64,000 nucleotides of DNA, taken from the NCBI RefSeq assembly GCF_020510565.1, contig NZ_CP075189.1, positions 1,844,501-1,908,500 of the forward strand. Direction: 5' to 3'. Source of the DNA: Ferribacterium limneticum (GTDB taxonomy: Bacteria; Pseudomonadota; Gammaproteobacteria; Burkholderiales; Rhodocyclaceae). Below the pieces are notes generated by a model. That model was not told the DNA's origin, ran no database searches, and saw nothing but the letters and a program-made list of their open reading frames with translations. Both the position numbers and the translations under genes were made by a program. Shown here in pieces: positions 17,365 through 27,497 of this stretch (position 1 is the stretch's first letter; the number at the start of each line of letters is the position of its first letter).

Positions 17365-17610
17365 GACAGAACTCGCGGATAGGTTTGGACGTTAGTGATG
17401 CTATGCCTGTCCAGGTTCGTTCTCAACTTTTGATGCCAAAGATAGTTTGCGCCAGCGACCCTTCCGCTCTCTATAGCTGTCATCGTCGAATGAATAAGCG
17501 CGGGGCTTCTTTTGCCGAACGTCGGCTACGGAGCAAGCTGACCCGCTGTAAAGGGCACAACTGAGCCGATCGCCCATCGCTTTTAATACGATCAGGCAGC
17601 GCTTGGCGTC

Positions 17611-17650
17611 ATTTCAATTTTGGTCGTTTTTTCCGGTTGACCGTAGCAAT
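17611..17650 (-). repeat. Dispersed repeat, copy C
   Basis: Near-consensus copy: ATTTCAATTTTGGTC followed by TTTCCGGTTGACCGTAGCAA. It lies 33 bases past the stop of the VF530 gene, in the usual orientation relative to that transcript. Confidence 0.85.
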
Positions 17651-17682
17651 CACGGATTGATGCTGCGCGCGATTCCCCGAAT

Positions 17683-18156
17683 TCATTTTCTCCACTTCGC
17701 CCACGGGTCCGAATCGCTGGCTGAGGTGTTTGCACGGCTTGGCGTTCTCTTGACCGATGCGCCTCGCTGGCTTTTTTCCTGGTCGTGCTGGGCGGCTTTC
17801 TTGATGCGCTTTTCTCTCAATCGCTCGGCATCTTCGAGGCTCAATTCAGCGGGGGCGCCCGGTATTTGGTCCGGCGGCACGATCCGGTCCCGAGGCGGTA
17901 GTTCGAACTGCTGGTCAGAAGCGCGGGGAAGGCTTTTGAACTTGTACAGATAGAAGGCTTCGACCTTTTGGCGCGCCCAATCGGTCTTTTTGAGGTACTT
18001 GACGGCGGAATCGATGCTCGGGTTTTTGTTGAAGCAATTGATATTGAGATAGGCAAACAGGATCTCGAACCCGTAGTGATCGACGATTTCAACGAGCAGG
18101 TTTTTTAAACTGAGCCCGTGCAGCGGATTGTTCTGGTAATTGATCTCGTCGTTCAT
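17683..18156 (-). CDS. VF530-family DNA-binding protein
   Basis: A 157-residue protein. Residues 1-75 match the VF530/DUF2132 family ([49 protein letters not shown]), a small double-stranded DNA-binding helical fold. The tail, about 80 residues, is charged and probably disordered ([17 protein letters not shown]). The start at [11 protein letters not shown] is chosen from the family's N-terminus rather than the longer frame. Standalone gene; physiological role unknown. Confidence 0.85.
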   Translation of the reverse strand: MNDEINYQNNPLHGLSLKNLLVEIVDHYGFEILFAYLNINCFNKNPSIDSAVKYLKKTDWARQKVEAFYLYKFKSLPRASDQQFELPPRDRIVPPDQIPGAPAELSLEDAERLREKRIKKAAQHDQEKSQRGASVKRTPSRANTSASDSDPWAKWRK

Positions 18157-18287
18157 GCTGTTGCCTAACCATGGAATAAGGCCGGGATTATACCGATCAC
18201 TGTCCCTGTTTCGGCCTTGTTGTCGCATTACTGACAGTCGCGATGCTTTGATTTTAAAGACTATTGCCGTGGCGCCGGTTTTGCTTC

Positions 18288-19637
18288 ATGTCCACCATGA
18301 AAACCTTTCTCGACTGGTCGGCCTACGACACCTACGGCATGGGCGACGCCTATGCCGGCATTCCGGCAACCGGCGGCAATTACGCCAAGGCGGTTGCCGT
18401 CTGCATGAACAATCACCAGTGTCAGCGCGACGGCAAGGGCGTCATGTGCCCGAGCTACCGGATCACCGGCGATCCGGCGCATTCGACCGGGGCGCGGGTC
18501 AAGGCTTTCAAGGCGGCGCTGAATGGGGAATTCGGCGAGCAGCCGTTCATCCATCGAGATTTGGCGGCGGCGATGGACCTTTGCGTCTCCTGCAAGGGTT
18601 GCAAGAAGGAATGCCCGAGCTCGGTCGACATGACGCTGATCAAGACCGAATATCTGGCGCATCGCAACGACGAACTCGGCGTGCCGCGTCGGGCGAAGCT
18701 GTTCGGCGGCCTGCCGGAATGGCTGCATCGTTATCGTCGGCCGCTGGCTGCCTTGGTTCGCCTGCGCAATGCCTCGCCCTGGCTGGCCGGGCTGGTCGAG
18801 CGCAAGCTGGGGATTTCGGCCAAGCGGCCGATTCCCGAGATCGTCAGCCAGCCGGTTTTCGCCGAAAGCACGGAATCCCACGGTCAACGGGGAAAAGTGG
18901 CCCTTTTTGTCGACACCTTCACCCACTACTACACGCCCGAAGTGGCCGAGGCAGCCACCGCCGTGCTGACGGCGGGCGGCTATGCCGTCGAGGTGCTGCG
19001 CCCGGCAACCGACGATGCCGAGCCGGAACGCCCCTTGTGCTGCGGCCGCACCTATCTGTCGCAAGGCATGGTCGATGCCGCCAAGCTCGAAGGCCAGCGC
19101 GTGATGGCCGCGCTGGCGCCCGCCCTGGCCGCCGGGACGCCGATTGTCGGGCTGGAGCCGTCGTGTCTGCTGGCCTTGCGCGATGAGTTCTACAGCCTGT
19201 CGCTCGGCCCGGAGGTCGGGCAACTCGGCAAGCAGGCTTTCCTGTTCGAGGAATTCCTCATGCGCGAGGGCAACAAGGGCTTGAAGCTCGACCTCAAGCC
19301 GATTCCCGGCGGCAAGGCGGTGGTGCATGGCCATTGCCACCAGAAGGCTTTCGGGGCGATGAAGTCGATGAAAAAAGTGCTCGGCTGGATACCGGAATTC
19401 GAGTTCGAGATCGTCGATGCCAGTTGTTGCGGCATGTCCGGCAGCTTCGGGCTGGAGTCGGAACACTATGAGGCTTCGGTGAAGATGGGCGAACTGGCGC
19501 TTCTGCCTGCGGTTCGCTCAGCGCCGGTGGATGCGACGATTGTGGCGGATGGATTTTCGTGTCGGCATCAGATCAAGGATGGGACTGGGCGGGATGCGGT
19601 GCATGTGGCTGTGTTGCTGGCGCGGGCGCTGGTTTGA
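18288..19637 (+). CDS. Fe-S oxidoreductase with CCG (heterodisulfide reductase-type) domains
   Basis: About 449 residues. The N-terminal part has two [4Fe-4S] motifs (C-x5-C...CPSY, and CVSCKGCKKECP); it is followed by two cysteine-rich CCG domains, CCGRTYLSQGM and HCHQKAFG...CCGMSGSFG. This matches the C-terminal, GlpC/LutA-like half of FAD-linked D-2-hydroxyacid dehydrogenases, here as a separate protein. No flavin partner is adjacent. The start is uncertain (18288 or 18297; no clear ribosome site). A diverged repeat copy lies in the linker between the two halves. Confidence 0.85.
   Translation: MSTMKTFLDWSAYDTYGMGDAYAGIPATGGNYAKAVAVCMNNHQCQRDGKGVMCPSYRITGDPAHSTGARVKAFKAALNGEFGEQPFIHRDLAAAMDLCVSCKGCKKECPSSVDMTLIKTEYLAHRNDELGVPRRAKLFGGLPEWLHRYRRPLAALVRLRNASPWLAGLVERKLGISAKRPIPEIVSQPVFAESTESHGQRGKVALFVDTFTHYYTPEVAEAATAVLTAGGYAVEVLRPATDDAEPERPLCCGRTYLSQGMVDAAKLEGQRVMAALAPALAAGTPIVGLEPSCLLALRDEFYSLSLGPEVGQLGKQAFLFEEFLMREGNKGLKLDLKPIPGGKAVVHGHCHQKAFGAMKSMKKVLGWIPEFEFEIVDASCCGMSGSFGLESEHYEASVKMGELALLPAVRSAPVDATIVADGFSCRHQIKDGTGRDAVHVAVLLARALV
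18872..18909 (+). repeat. Dispersed repeat, copy J (diverged, in the Fe-S oxidoreductase gene)
   Basis: GGAATCCCACGGTCAACGGG followed by GAAAAGTGGCCC matches the reverse of the consensus at most positions. It is in plus orientation inside a plus-strand gene, so it follows the sense rule of the family. Confidence 0.5.
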
Positions 19638-19648
19638 GGCTTAGATTC

Positions 19649-19709
19649 GTCACTCCCGCGGAGGCGGGAGTCCAGTGAGGAGCTGGATTCCCGCCTCCGC
19701 GGGAATGAC
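19649..19709. repeat. Inverted repeat of the GTCATTCCCGCG type
   Basis: Arms of 27 bases (GTCACTCCCGCGGAGGCGGG and its near-complement ending CGCGGGAATGAC) are separated by 7 bases. Located between two convergent genes, it could act as a bidirectional terminator. Similar palindromes are common mobile or REP-like units in beta-proteobacteria. Confidence 0.8.
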
Positions 19710-19720
19710 GGCGGCTTTTC

Positions 19721-20113
19721 TCAATGCCGTGAAAACAAATCGCGCACCTTGCACAGCGCCGTCGTGATGTCGAAGCGCTGATCGGGCAGGGCTTCGCCGG
19801 CCAGGATGCGGGTGATGGCGAGGGCAGGGTCGGTTTCGCCGGTGAGCAGAACTTCGGTGCCGCGTTTTTTCATGTGCCGGATGAAGCCATCGCCGGCGCT
19901 GGCCGCTACCATGAGGTCGATGCCGTCAAGCGGGTGCGCTTCGTTGTCCTCGAAGACGTGGAGCACTTGCTCTTTCTCCAGATTGACCCGGCGCGGGGCG
20001 GGCAGCAACTGGTTGGAACGGTGATCGGTCAGGTCGTAAACCAGCCATTGTCGGGTTTGCCCCGCATGGCTGCTGACGGTTTCGAAGTCCTTGGTGGCGA
20101 TGGCGATTTTCAT
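19721..20113 (-). CDS. NifX/NafY-family Fe-Mo cofactor-binding protein
   Basis: A 130-residue single-domain protein of the dinitrogenase iron-molybdenum cofactor family (MKIAIATKDFETVSSHAGQ start, with VSSHAGQTRQWLVYDL and DGIDLMVAASAGDGF). Members such as NifX and the C-terminus of NifB bind FeMo-co precursors. It is the last gene after modD, 14 bases downstream, so it belongs to the mod operon. That position suggests a molybdenum- or cofactor-storage role linked to uptake (inference). It is separate from nifX at 53.7 kb. Confidence 0.85.
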   Translation of the reverse strand: MKIAIATKDFETVSSHAGQTRQWLVYDLTDHRSNQLLPAPRRVNLEKEQVLHVFEDNEAHPLDGIDLMVAASAGDGFIRHMKKRGTEVLLTGETDPALAITRILAGEALPDQRFDITTALCKVRDLFSRH

Positions 20114-20127
20114 GGCGAGCGGCGTCT

Positions 20128-20982
20128 TTACAGGGCTGTCAGCGTGACCGCCACGTCGCGTGGCGGCGAGAAGTACGGGGCGGAGGTGACCAGAATGTCG
20201 GCCCCGGCCCGCGCATAATCTTCTGCATTAGCAGAATTTATGCCGCCTGCCGCCGCGATGCGCGTGTGCGAGGATTTCGGAATCAGCCCTTTTATCCGGT
20301 TGACCGTGGCAACCGGCATTTTTTCCAGTTGCAGGATGTCGGCACCGGCCTCTTGCCAGCACAAGGCTTCCGCCTCGTCGCCGACCTCGACGACGATGGC
20401 GCGTTCCGGCCAGGCGCGGCGCAGGCGTTGCACGGTGGCGCGTGGCGCTTCGTTGCCGAGAAAGGCCCGGTGTTCGGCGAAGACGAGCAGCGTTTCCGAC
20501 AGGCTCAGGCGATGCGGGCTGGCGCCGCCGGCCAGGATGGCCTTGATGGCGGCGGCCTTGGTGCCAGGGAAGTTCTTGCGCGTGCAGGCAATGCCGATGT
20601 CCGGGTTGGCGCTGCGGGCGGCGGCGACAATCTCGGCCGTGCTGCTGGCGATGCCCGACAGGTATTCCATGAGGGTCTGCGCCGTTTTCCACACTTTGTG
20701 TAGGCCGGCAGCGTGGCCTTCTAGCATTAGGATGGTTTCGCCGGCAGCGAGCCGGCTACCGCTGGCGACGACGTTGCCGATGCTGCGCAGACCGTGCAGT
20801 TCGCCCATGCGCCGGGCTTCTTCGCTGGCGCAGGCGACAATGGCCTGGCGGGCGCGAAAGACGAGGCGGCCGGGCTGGTCGCCAATGCCGAGGGAAAAGG
20901 TCGTCGCGTCGCCGCAGGGAACGTCTTCGTCGAGCAGCCGTTCGAGCTCGCTGTCGGGCAGGGTGTAGGGATTAGTCATCAT
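20128..20982 (-). CDS. modD: ModD, pyrophosphorylase-like protein of the molybdate operon
   Basis: A 284-residue protein of the nicotinate-nucleotide pyrophosphorylase (QPRTase) fold: LLDEDVPCGDATTFSLGI, TARKNFPGTK-like CTRKNFPGTKAAAIKAI, GGASPHRLSLSETLLVF, EVGDEAEAL. ModD is found only in mod operons of diazotrophs and its function is unresolved. The start ATG overlaps the modC stop (ATGA), indicating coupling. A partial repeat copy lies within it at 20287. Confidence 0.92.
   Translation of the reverse strand: MMTNPYTLPDSELERLLDEDVPCGDATTFSLGIGDQPGRLVFRARQAIVACASEEARRMGELHGLRSIGNVVASGSRLAAGETILMLEGHAAGLHKVWKTAQTLMEYLSGIASSTAEIVAAARSANPDIGIACTRKNFPGTKAAAIKAILAGGASPHRLSLSETLLVFAEHRAFLGNEAPRATVQRLRRAWPERAIVVEVGDEAEALCWQEAGADILQLEKMPVATVNRIKGLIPKSSHTRIAAAGGINSANAEDYARAGADILVTSAPYFSPPRDVAVTLTAL
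20287..20313 (-). repeat. Dispersed repeat, copy D (partial, in modD)
   Basis: TTTTATCCGGTTGACCGTGG and flank match the core; the AATTTTGGCC half is not recognisable. In frame in modD. Confidence 0.55.
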
Positions 20983-22049
20983 TCCATCAGGGCCACGGAT
21001 TTGATTTGAACACTGACCGGCAGGCCCGGTGCGATGCCAAGCTGGGCGGCCGAACGGCGGGTCAGGCGGGCAACCAGCTGGCTGGCGCCGATCTGGACGC
21101 GGACCAGCAGCAGGCCGGGATGGTCGTCGGCAGCCATCGATTCGACCGTGCCGTCGAGGACGTTCTGGATGCTGCTTGGCTCCGGGTGGTGCACGGCCAG
21201 ACTGACGTCGCGGGCCAGCACACGAACGCGTACGTGCTTGCCGGTCGGAACGCCGCGATCCCGCGTCCACAGGCTGCCGCCAGCGAAATCGACGCGGGCC
21301 AGATGCCATTCGGCATCGACCTCGCCGACCGTCGCATCAAGCACGACGCCGACGTCCTCGCCGAGCCGGATCGGCAGGTCGAGGCGGGCCAGCGTTTCGA
21401 CCAGCGGTCCGTCGGCGACGACCCGGCCGCCGTCCATGGCGACGATGTGATCGGCCAGGCGGGCGACTTCGTCGGGCGAGTGGCTGACGTAAATAACGGG
21501 GATGGCCAGTTCGTCGTGCAGGCGTTCGAGATAGGGCAGGATTTCCTGTTTGCGCTTGAGGTCGAGCGCCGCCAGCGGTTCGTCCATGAGCAGGATTTCC
21601 GGACCGACGGCCAGCGCCCGGGCGATGCCGACACGCTGGCGTTCGCCGCCGGACAGCGTGTCCGGCTTGCGGGCTAGCAGGTGGCCGATGCCGAGCAGTT
21701 CGATGGCCTGTTCCAGCCCGACGCGCTGCGCCGTGGCGCTGCGTTTCAGGCCGAAATTCAGGTTGCCGAGGACATTGAGATGGGCGAACAGGCTGGCTTC
21801 CTGGAAGACGTAGCCGATTGGCCGCTGATGCGTCGGCAGCCAGGTATTTTCGTCCTGCCAGATTTTGCCCTTGAATTCGAGTCGACCGTGGGAAGGTCTT
21901 TCCAGCCCGGCCAGGCAGCGCAAAAGCGTCGTTTTTCCCGAGCCGGAATGGCCGAACAGTGCGGTGACGCCGCGGCCGGGCAGGGCGAGGTCGACATCGA
22001 GCGTGAAGCCGGGCCAGTCGAGTTTGAAACGGGCGTTGATGCTGTCCAT
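20979..22049 (-). CDS. modC: Molybdate ABC transporter ATP-binding protein
   Basis: A 356-residue ATPase. Walker A is GHSGSGKTT (about residues 34-42), the signature LSGGERQRVGIARAL, and Walker B EILLMDEPLAALD. The C-terminal 70 residues form the TOBE/Mop domain (SMAADDHPGLLLVRVQIGASQLVARLT) that binds molybdate and allows trans-inhibition. It is a subunit of ModBC in the inner membrane. modB ends one base before its start and modD overlaps its end, so it is translated as part of the operon. Confidence 0.96.
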   Translation of the reverse strand: MDSINARFKLDWPGFTLDVDLALPGRGVTALFGHSGSGKTTLLRCLAGLERPSHGRLEFKGKIWQDENTWLPTHQRPIGYVFQEASLFAHLNVLGNLNFGLKRSATAQRVGLEQAIELLGIGHLLARKPDTLSGGERQRVGIARALAVGPEILLMDEPLAALDLKRKQEILPYLERLHDELAIPVIYVSHSPDEVARLADHIVAMDGGRVVADGPLVETLARLDLPIRLGEDVGVVLDATVGEVDAEWHLARVDFAGGSLWTRDRGVPTGKHVRVRVLARDVSLAVHHPEPSSIQNVLDGTVESMAADDHPGLLLVRVQIGASQLVARLTRRSAAQLGIAPGLPVSVQIKSVALME

Positions 22050-22050
22050 C

Positions 22051-22728
22051 TCAGTCTCCCTTCGCCGGCTTGGGACGGCGGACGTACATGGCGAGCAGCA
22101 CCGTGAAGGAGAAAATCAGCATGACGGCGGCCAGGCGGTGGGCGTCGGCGTATTCCATGGCCTCGACGTGGTCGTAGATCTGCACCGAGGCGACGCGGGT
22201 GACGCCGGGAATGTTGCCGCCGATCATGAGCACGACGCCGAATTCGCCGACGGTGTGGGCAAAGGTCAGCACGCCAGCAGTGATGAAACCCGGTTTAGCC
22301 AGCGGCAGGACGACCGAAAAGAAAGTGTCGAGCGGCGAAGCGCGCAAGGTCGCAGCGACTTCGAGCGGCCGCTCGCCGATGCCTTCAAAGGCGTTTTGTA
22401 GCGGCTGCACCATGAAGGGCAACGAGTAAAACGACGAGGCGACGACCAGACCCCAGAAGGTGAAGGGCAACACGCCGAGGCCGAGCGAGGCGGTCAGCTG
22501 GCCGACCGGCCCGTGCGGCCCCATGGCCAGCAGCAGATAGAAACCGAGCACCGAGGGTGGCAGCACCAGTGGCAGGGCAACGACGGCGCCGAGCGGCCCC
22601 TTCCACCTCGAACGGCTGCGCGCCAGCAGCCAGGCGATGGGGGTGCCGACGAGGAGCAGGATCAGGGTCGTGATCCCGGCCAGTCGCGTGGTCAGCCAGA
22701 TGGCCTGGAGGTCGCTGTCTGTCAGCAT
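22051..22728 (-). CDS. modB: Molybdate ABC transporter permease
   Basis: A 225-residue inner-membrane protein with about five to six hydrophobic segments. The EAA loop is in EVAATLRASPLDTFFSVVLPLAKPG. It follows modA by 21 bases and precedes modC directly, in one operon. It forms the channel for molybdate delivered by ModA. Confidence 0.95.
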   Translation of the reverse strand: MLTDSDLQAIWLTTRLAGITTLILLLVGTPIAWLLARSRSRWKGPLGAVVALPLVLPPSVLGFYLLLAMGPHGPVGQLTASLGLGVLPFTFWGLVVASSFYSLPFMVQPLQNAFEGIGERPLEVAATLRASPLDTFFSVVLPLAKPGFITAGVLTFAHTVGEFGVVLMIGGNIPGVTRVASVQIYDHVEAMEYADAHRLAAVMLIFSFTVLLAMYVRRPKPAKGD

Positions 22729-22749
22729 GGTGCCCGGAGTTTTGTTGGA

Positions 22750-24334
<1,585 letters not shown>

Positions 24335-24337
24335 GAT

Positions 24338-24365
24338 TTCGTGATGTTTAAGTTTATATAGCGGT
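24338..24365 (-). promoter_or_regulatory. ModE-type operator before modE
   Basis: On the minus strand ACCGCTATATA, six spacer bases, then AACATCACGAA. The first half matches the known half-site ATCGNTATATA at 10 of 11 positions, the second half at 7 of 11. It ends 3 bases from the modE start codon, suitable for autorepression. Confidence 0.6.
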
Positions 24366-24470
24366 TACTATAACTCAGGTTGTGGTGCTTGAAATGTCCG
24401 TAAAATAGTCTGCCGTTGTGGTTGTAATGACAAGACGGCAGGGGCTAGAGTGTAGGCAACCCGACGAAAA

Positions 24471-24498
24471 AGCGTTAGTTGTTAATGTATATAGCGAA
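24471..24498 (+). promoter_or_regulatory. ModE-type operator before the molbindin gene
   Basis: AGCGTTAGTTG, six bases, then TATATAGCGAA: the second half matches TATATANCGAT at 9 of 11 positions with the same spacing as the site before modE. It lies 39 bases before the molbindin start. Confidence 0.55.
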
Positions 24499-24536
24499 AA
24501 GCGGGCCAGTCACCTCAACTCAGCAAGGAGAACAGC

Positions 24537-24965
24537 ATGAATGTCAGCGCACGCAATGTATTCAAGGGGAAAATCACCGCTTTGGTCGACGGTGCGGTCA
24601 ATGCCGAAGTCGAAGTCACCATGCCGGGTGGCGACAAAATTGTCGCAATCGTGACAGAAGGCAGCGTCAAGTCGCTCGGTCTGGCGGTCGGCAAGGAAGC
24701 GGTCGCCTACGTCAAGGCGCCGTGGGTGATGCTGCTGGCCGGCCCGGCCAACGTGAAATTCTCGGCCCGCAATCAGCTGGCCGGAAAAGTCGGCAAGCTG
24801 CAAAAAGGCGCCGTGAATACCGAGGTGGCCGTCACCTTGCCGGGCGGCACGACGGTCTACTCCGTGGTGACCAACGAGGCGGTCATGGAACTGGGCCTGA
24901 AAGAGGGCAGCGAAGCCTCGGCCCTGATCAAGGCCAGCCACGTCATTCTGGGCATTCCGGCCTGA
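24537..24965 (+). CDS. modG: Molbindin (two Mop domains)
   Basis: A 142-residue cytosolic protein made of two Mop/TOBE domains in tandem: residues 1-68 (MNVSARNVFKGKITALVDGA, VKSLGLAVGKEAVAYVKAPWVML) and 72-140 (KFSARNQLAGKVGKLQKGAV, ELGLKEGSEASALIKASHV). Molbindins bind several molybdate ions as hexameric domain arrays and buffer cytosolic molybdate. It is divergent from modE, shares the ModE-type control region, and has an RBS AAGGAG 8 bases before ATG. A rho-independent terminator follows at 24984. Confidence 0.94.
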   Translation: MNVSARNVFKGKITALVDGAVNAEVEVTMPGGDKIVAIVTEGSVKSLGLAVGKEAVAYVKAPWVMLLAGPANVKFSARNQLAGKVGKLQKGAVNTEVAVTLPGGTTVYSVVTNEAVMELGLKEGSEASALIKASHVILGIPA

Positions 24966-24983
24966 TTGCCTGACTCAGACAGC

Positions 24984-25011
24984 AAAAAGGCGGTCGTTTG
25001 ACCGCCTTTTT
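24984..25011 (+). terminator. Intrinsic terminator of the molbindin gene
   Basis: AAAAAGGCGGTC, four-base loop, GACCGCCTTTTT: perfect 12-bp stem ending in a T run. Confidence 0.9.
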
Positions 25012-25034
25012 GTTGCGTCCGGTTTGGAACGGCG

Positions 25035-25075
25035 GATTTCAATTTTGGCCATTTTTTCCGGTAGACCGTAGGAAT
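25035..25075 (-). repeat. Dispersed repeat, copy E
   Basis: GATTTCAATTTTGGCC then TTTTTTCCGGTAGACCGTAG; near-consensus, one base changed in the core (GTTGACC to GTAGACC). It lies in the 230-base interval between convergent molbindin and TonB-receptor genes. Confidence 0.85.
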
Positions 25076-25197
25076 CCGAAAGCTGTTCTGGGCGGTGCGG
25101 AATATCATCCGATTACCCATCGTTTCTCATCGACGCTAACCAGCGAATATCTGGCGTAAATCATCGGCTCAAGCCCGACAGGTTGCTAGAGGCACAT

Positions 25198-27330
25198 CTA
25201 AAACCTGATCGTGACTCCAACCTCCGCATACCGACCAGGCGCGGCAAGGTATGCCGCTGGGTAATATTGATGATTAAGCAGGTTTTGAACCTTAACGTAG
25301 TAATCATTATTGCCGAGCTTTTTGTTGATCTTCAAATCAACGAGATAGTAGCCCGGTAAATCCCGGGTTCCCCAATATGTAGAGACACCAGCAATTACGT
25401 TGCTATAGTTTCCATCGCTGCTGCCATTACCACTGCCCTGACTGTACATGCTTCTCACCGGCCCAACATGGTTTACCGTCAGGTTTGCAGTGAGGCCGTT
25501 ATTGGTGAAATTGAGCCCGTAAGAGAACTTGCGACGCGGAATATCGCTTACCTGAGTACCCATCAATTTGTCATAGGCATTCGTATAAGAGTAGTTGACG
25601 AATCCCTTGATACTCTCCCCCACTTTTTGGCTGACTTCCGCCTCGAAGCCGCGCATTTCAACCTCGGGAATATTGAAATACTGGGTGTGCCCACCGCCGG
25701 CGCCGGCGCCTTTAATCATGTCGGTAATATGTCTGTTGAAACAGGTGATACCCACGCCAAGCCCGAAGCTTGTTGCGGCCTCCAGCCCCAATTCACGGTT
25801 AAGCCCGCGTTCAGGTAAGACTTCTGTACCGTAATACGGTAGCGGTAGCTGAACCACCGAGGCCGTTAGTGGGGCAGATCTCTCCATAGCGGTAGGTGCT
25901 CTGAAGCTCTTTCCTACTGATGCACGCAGCGCAATATTTTCGATTGGCCTGAAATTCAACGCCAGAACCGGATCGTTGGATGAATATTCGCCGATTTGCT
26001 CATGGCTGGCCGGTTTGGTCCATGTTACGTTCTTTACGACGAGATGATCATTAACCGTGTTATGCCTGTAGCCCACGCTTACATCGAGTTGGCTGCCGAG
26101 ATTAAATACGGCTTGCATAAAATAACTGCTACCGGAGTAGTTATAGTCACCACGTGCATATTTAGTCAGGGAAGAATCCTGAGGGGTTATCTCCACTAAA
26201 CTTCTTGTTTCATTGGAATAACCCCAGGTCACGGTTACTGATTTGCCGGTTCTAATCGTATGCTGCAATTCATAGCCATTTGTACTGCCATCCCAATCCA
26301 CACTTTGGAAATTGAACAAAGGGGCAGAACCTTGTGTTGTCAGCAGACTCTTCAACTCGGACCGATAAACCTTCAAGCTGATATCGTTATTTTCGTTCAG
26401 ATTGTGGTTATATACGGAACCAAGGTATGACTCCTTAATAGGCTCATATGCCCAGTTATAAGTAGCAGCAGCAGGGGAACCTGTCCCTCCGCCGCCAAAA
26501 TAGTTGTTTTGTGCGGTAAGCCCGCTACCCCCGCCAGGATATGTCAAACGGGTCGTTTCGTTATAACGATTCGGTAGTTGTCTAGTCGTGTCTGAATACG
26601 AGCCAAACACGGTAAGAGTGGCTGCCGGATTGATATCCCATACCAGCTTCCCATTGAAGTATTGCGCTTCTTCGGCGGTATTTTTCTTATAGCCGCCAAC
26701 ATGGTTTGGGTTGTCGTTGTAACCATCCGTATTGCTCTTCTTTGCGCCAAAGTAGTAGCTGACATCTCCGACGCTTCCGCCCAACGAAAGAGAATACGTT
26801 TCCGTACCCCAACTTCCCATGGACAGGCCCAGCGCGCCGGAAGTTTTCCCCGAAGGGTTTTTCGTGGTGATGAATATCACCCCACCGGGTGCATTCGTAC
26901 CGTAAATGACGGGAACAGGCCCCTTGAATATCTCAATCCTCTCGATATTGTCGGTGGGTATTATCGATAAATCCCTTCTTGCGTCGCCATCACCGTTAAG
27001 CATCACGCCGTCAATAATTACCTTGGTGCTGTTGGCATCGCTGCCGCGAATCTGGGCAACCTTCCTACCCTTCACATTGCTACCGGTCACATACAGGCCT
27101 GCCACGTCTTTCAAGGCCTCATCCACGGTTTGAGCCCCTTTGGCCTTGATTTCAGCCTCCGTGACAACCGTCATTTTCACGGGAATTTTGAGCGGATTAA
27201 TCCTTTCACCGGTGACCACGACTTCGCCAAGCGTCGTATCACCAGCAACCACGTTGCCTTCCGCCACGGCGGGCAAGGCAACGGTGGAAGCCAACAGACC
27301 CGAAAAAAAACGAAGCTTATTGCGTTTCAC
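25198..27330 (-). CDS. TonB-dependent outer-membrane receptor (mod-adjacent)
   Basis: A 710-residue receptor. The GTG at 27330 is taken as start: it gives a good signal peptide (VKRNKLRFFSGLLAS...) and has AGAGAG upstream. The TonB box region is near LGEVVVTGERI; the plug domain follows (VDEALKDVAGLYVTG, KGRKVAQIRGSDANSTKVII, IERIEIFKGPVPVIYG). The barrel ends YAEVGVTIRF with terminal Phe. The coding sequence is visibly AT-richer than neighbours, suggesting more recent acquisition. It lies next to mod genes and downstream of a TupA-like binding protein and a globin gene. Its ligand could be a molybdate- or iron-chelate; that is inference. Confidence 0.9.
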   Translation of the reverse strand: MKRNKLRFFSGLLASTVALPAVAEGNVVAGDTTLGEVVVTGERINPLKIPVKMTVVTEAEIKAKGAQTVDEALKDVAGLYVTGSNVKGRKVAQIRGSDANSTKVIIDGVMLNGDGDARRDLSIIPTDNIERIEIFKGPVPVIYGTNAPGGVIFITTKNPSGKTSGALGLSMGSWGTETYSLSLGGSVGDVSYYFGAKKSNTDGYNDNPNHVGGYKKNTAEEAQYFNGKLVWDINPAATLTVFGSYSDTTRQLPNRYNETTRLTYPGGGSGLTAQNNYFGGGGTGSPAAATYNWAYEPIKESYLGSVYNHNLNENNDISLKVYRSELKSLLTTQGSAPLFNFQSVDWDGSTNGYELQHTIRTGKSVTVTWGYSNETRSLVEITPQDSSLTKYARGDYNYSGSSYFMQAVFNLGSQLDVSVGYRHNTVNDHLVVKNVTWTKPASHEQIGEYSSNDPVLALNFRPIENIALRASVGKSFRAPTAMERSAPLTASVVQLPLPYYGTEVLPERGLNRELGLEAATSFGLGVGITCFNRHITDMIKGAGAGGGHTQYFNIPEVEMRGFEAEVSQKVGESIKGFVNYSYTNAYDKLMGTQVSDIPRRKFSYGLNFTNNGLTANLTVNHVGPVRSMYSQGSGNGSSDGNYSNVIAGVSTYWGTRDLPGYYLVDLKINKKLGNNDYYVKVQNLLNHQYYPAAYLAAPGRYAEVGVTIRF

Positions 27331-27497
27331 GAAAGTGCTCTCTAGGCGTATTTGGTATCTATTCGGGTGTGGTAACAAAGCCGATGCGCGTCAGTCCCAG
27401 GCGAGAGCCTTGGGCCATGGCCTGTGCGATGCGCTCTTAGGGGATCTGCCGGTCGGCGTGGCGGAGAGCATCGCTGTTTGGAAGACCAGAACGGAAT

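Noticed and set aside
21861..21896. Possible twelfth copy of the dispersed repeat inside modC (GATTTTGCCC...GTCGACCGTGGGAA).
   Set aside because: It codes for a segment normal for ModC (HGRLEFKGKIW) and lacks the T run and CCGGTTGACC core, so similarity may be chance.
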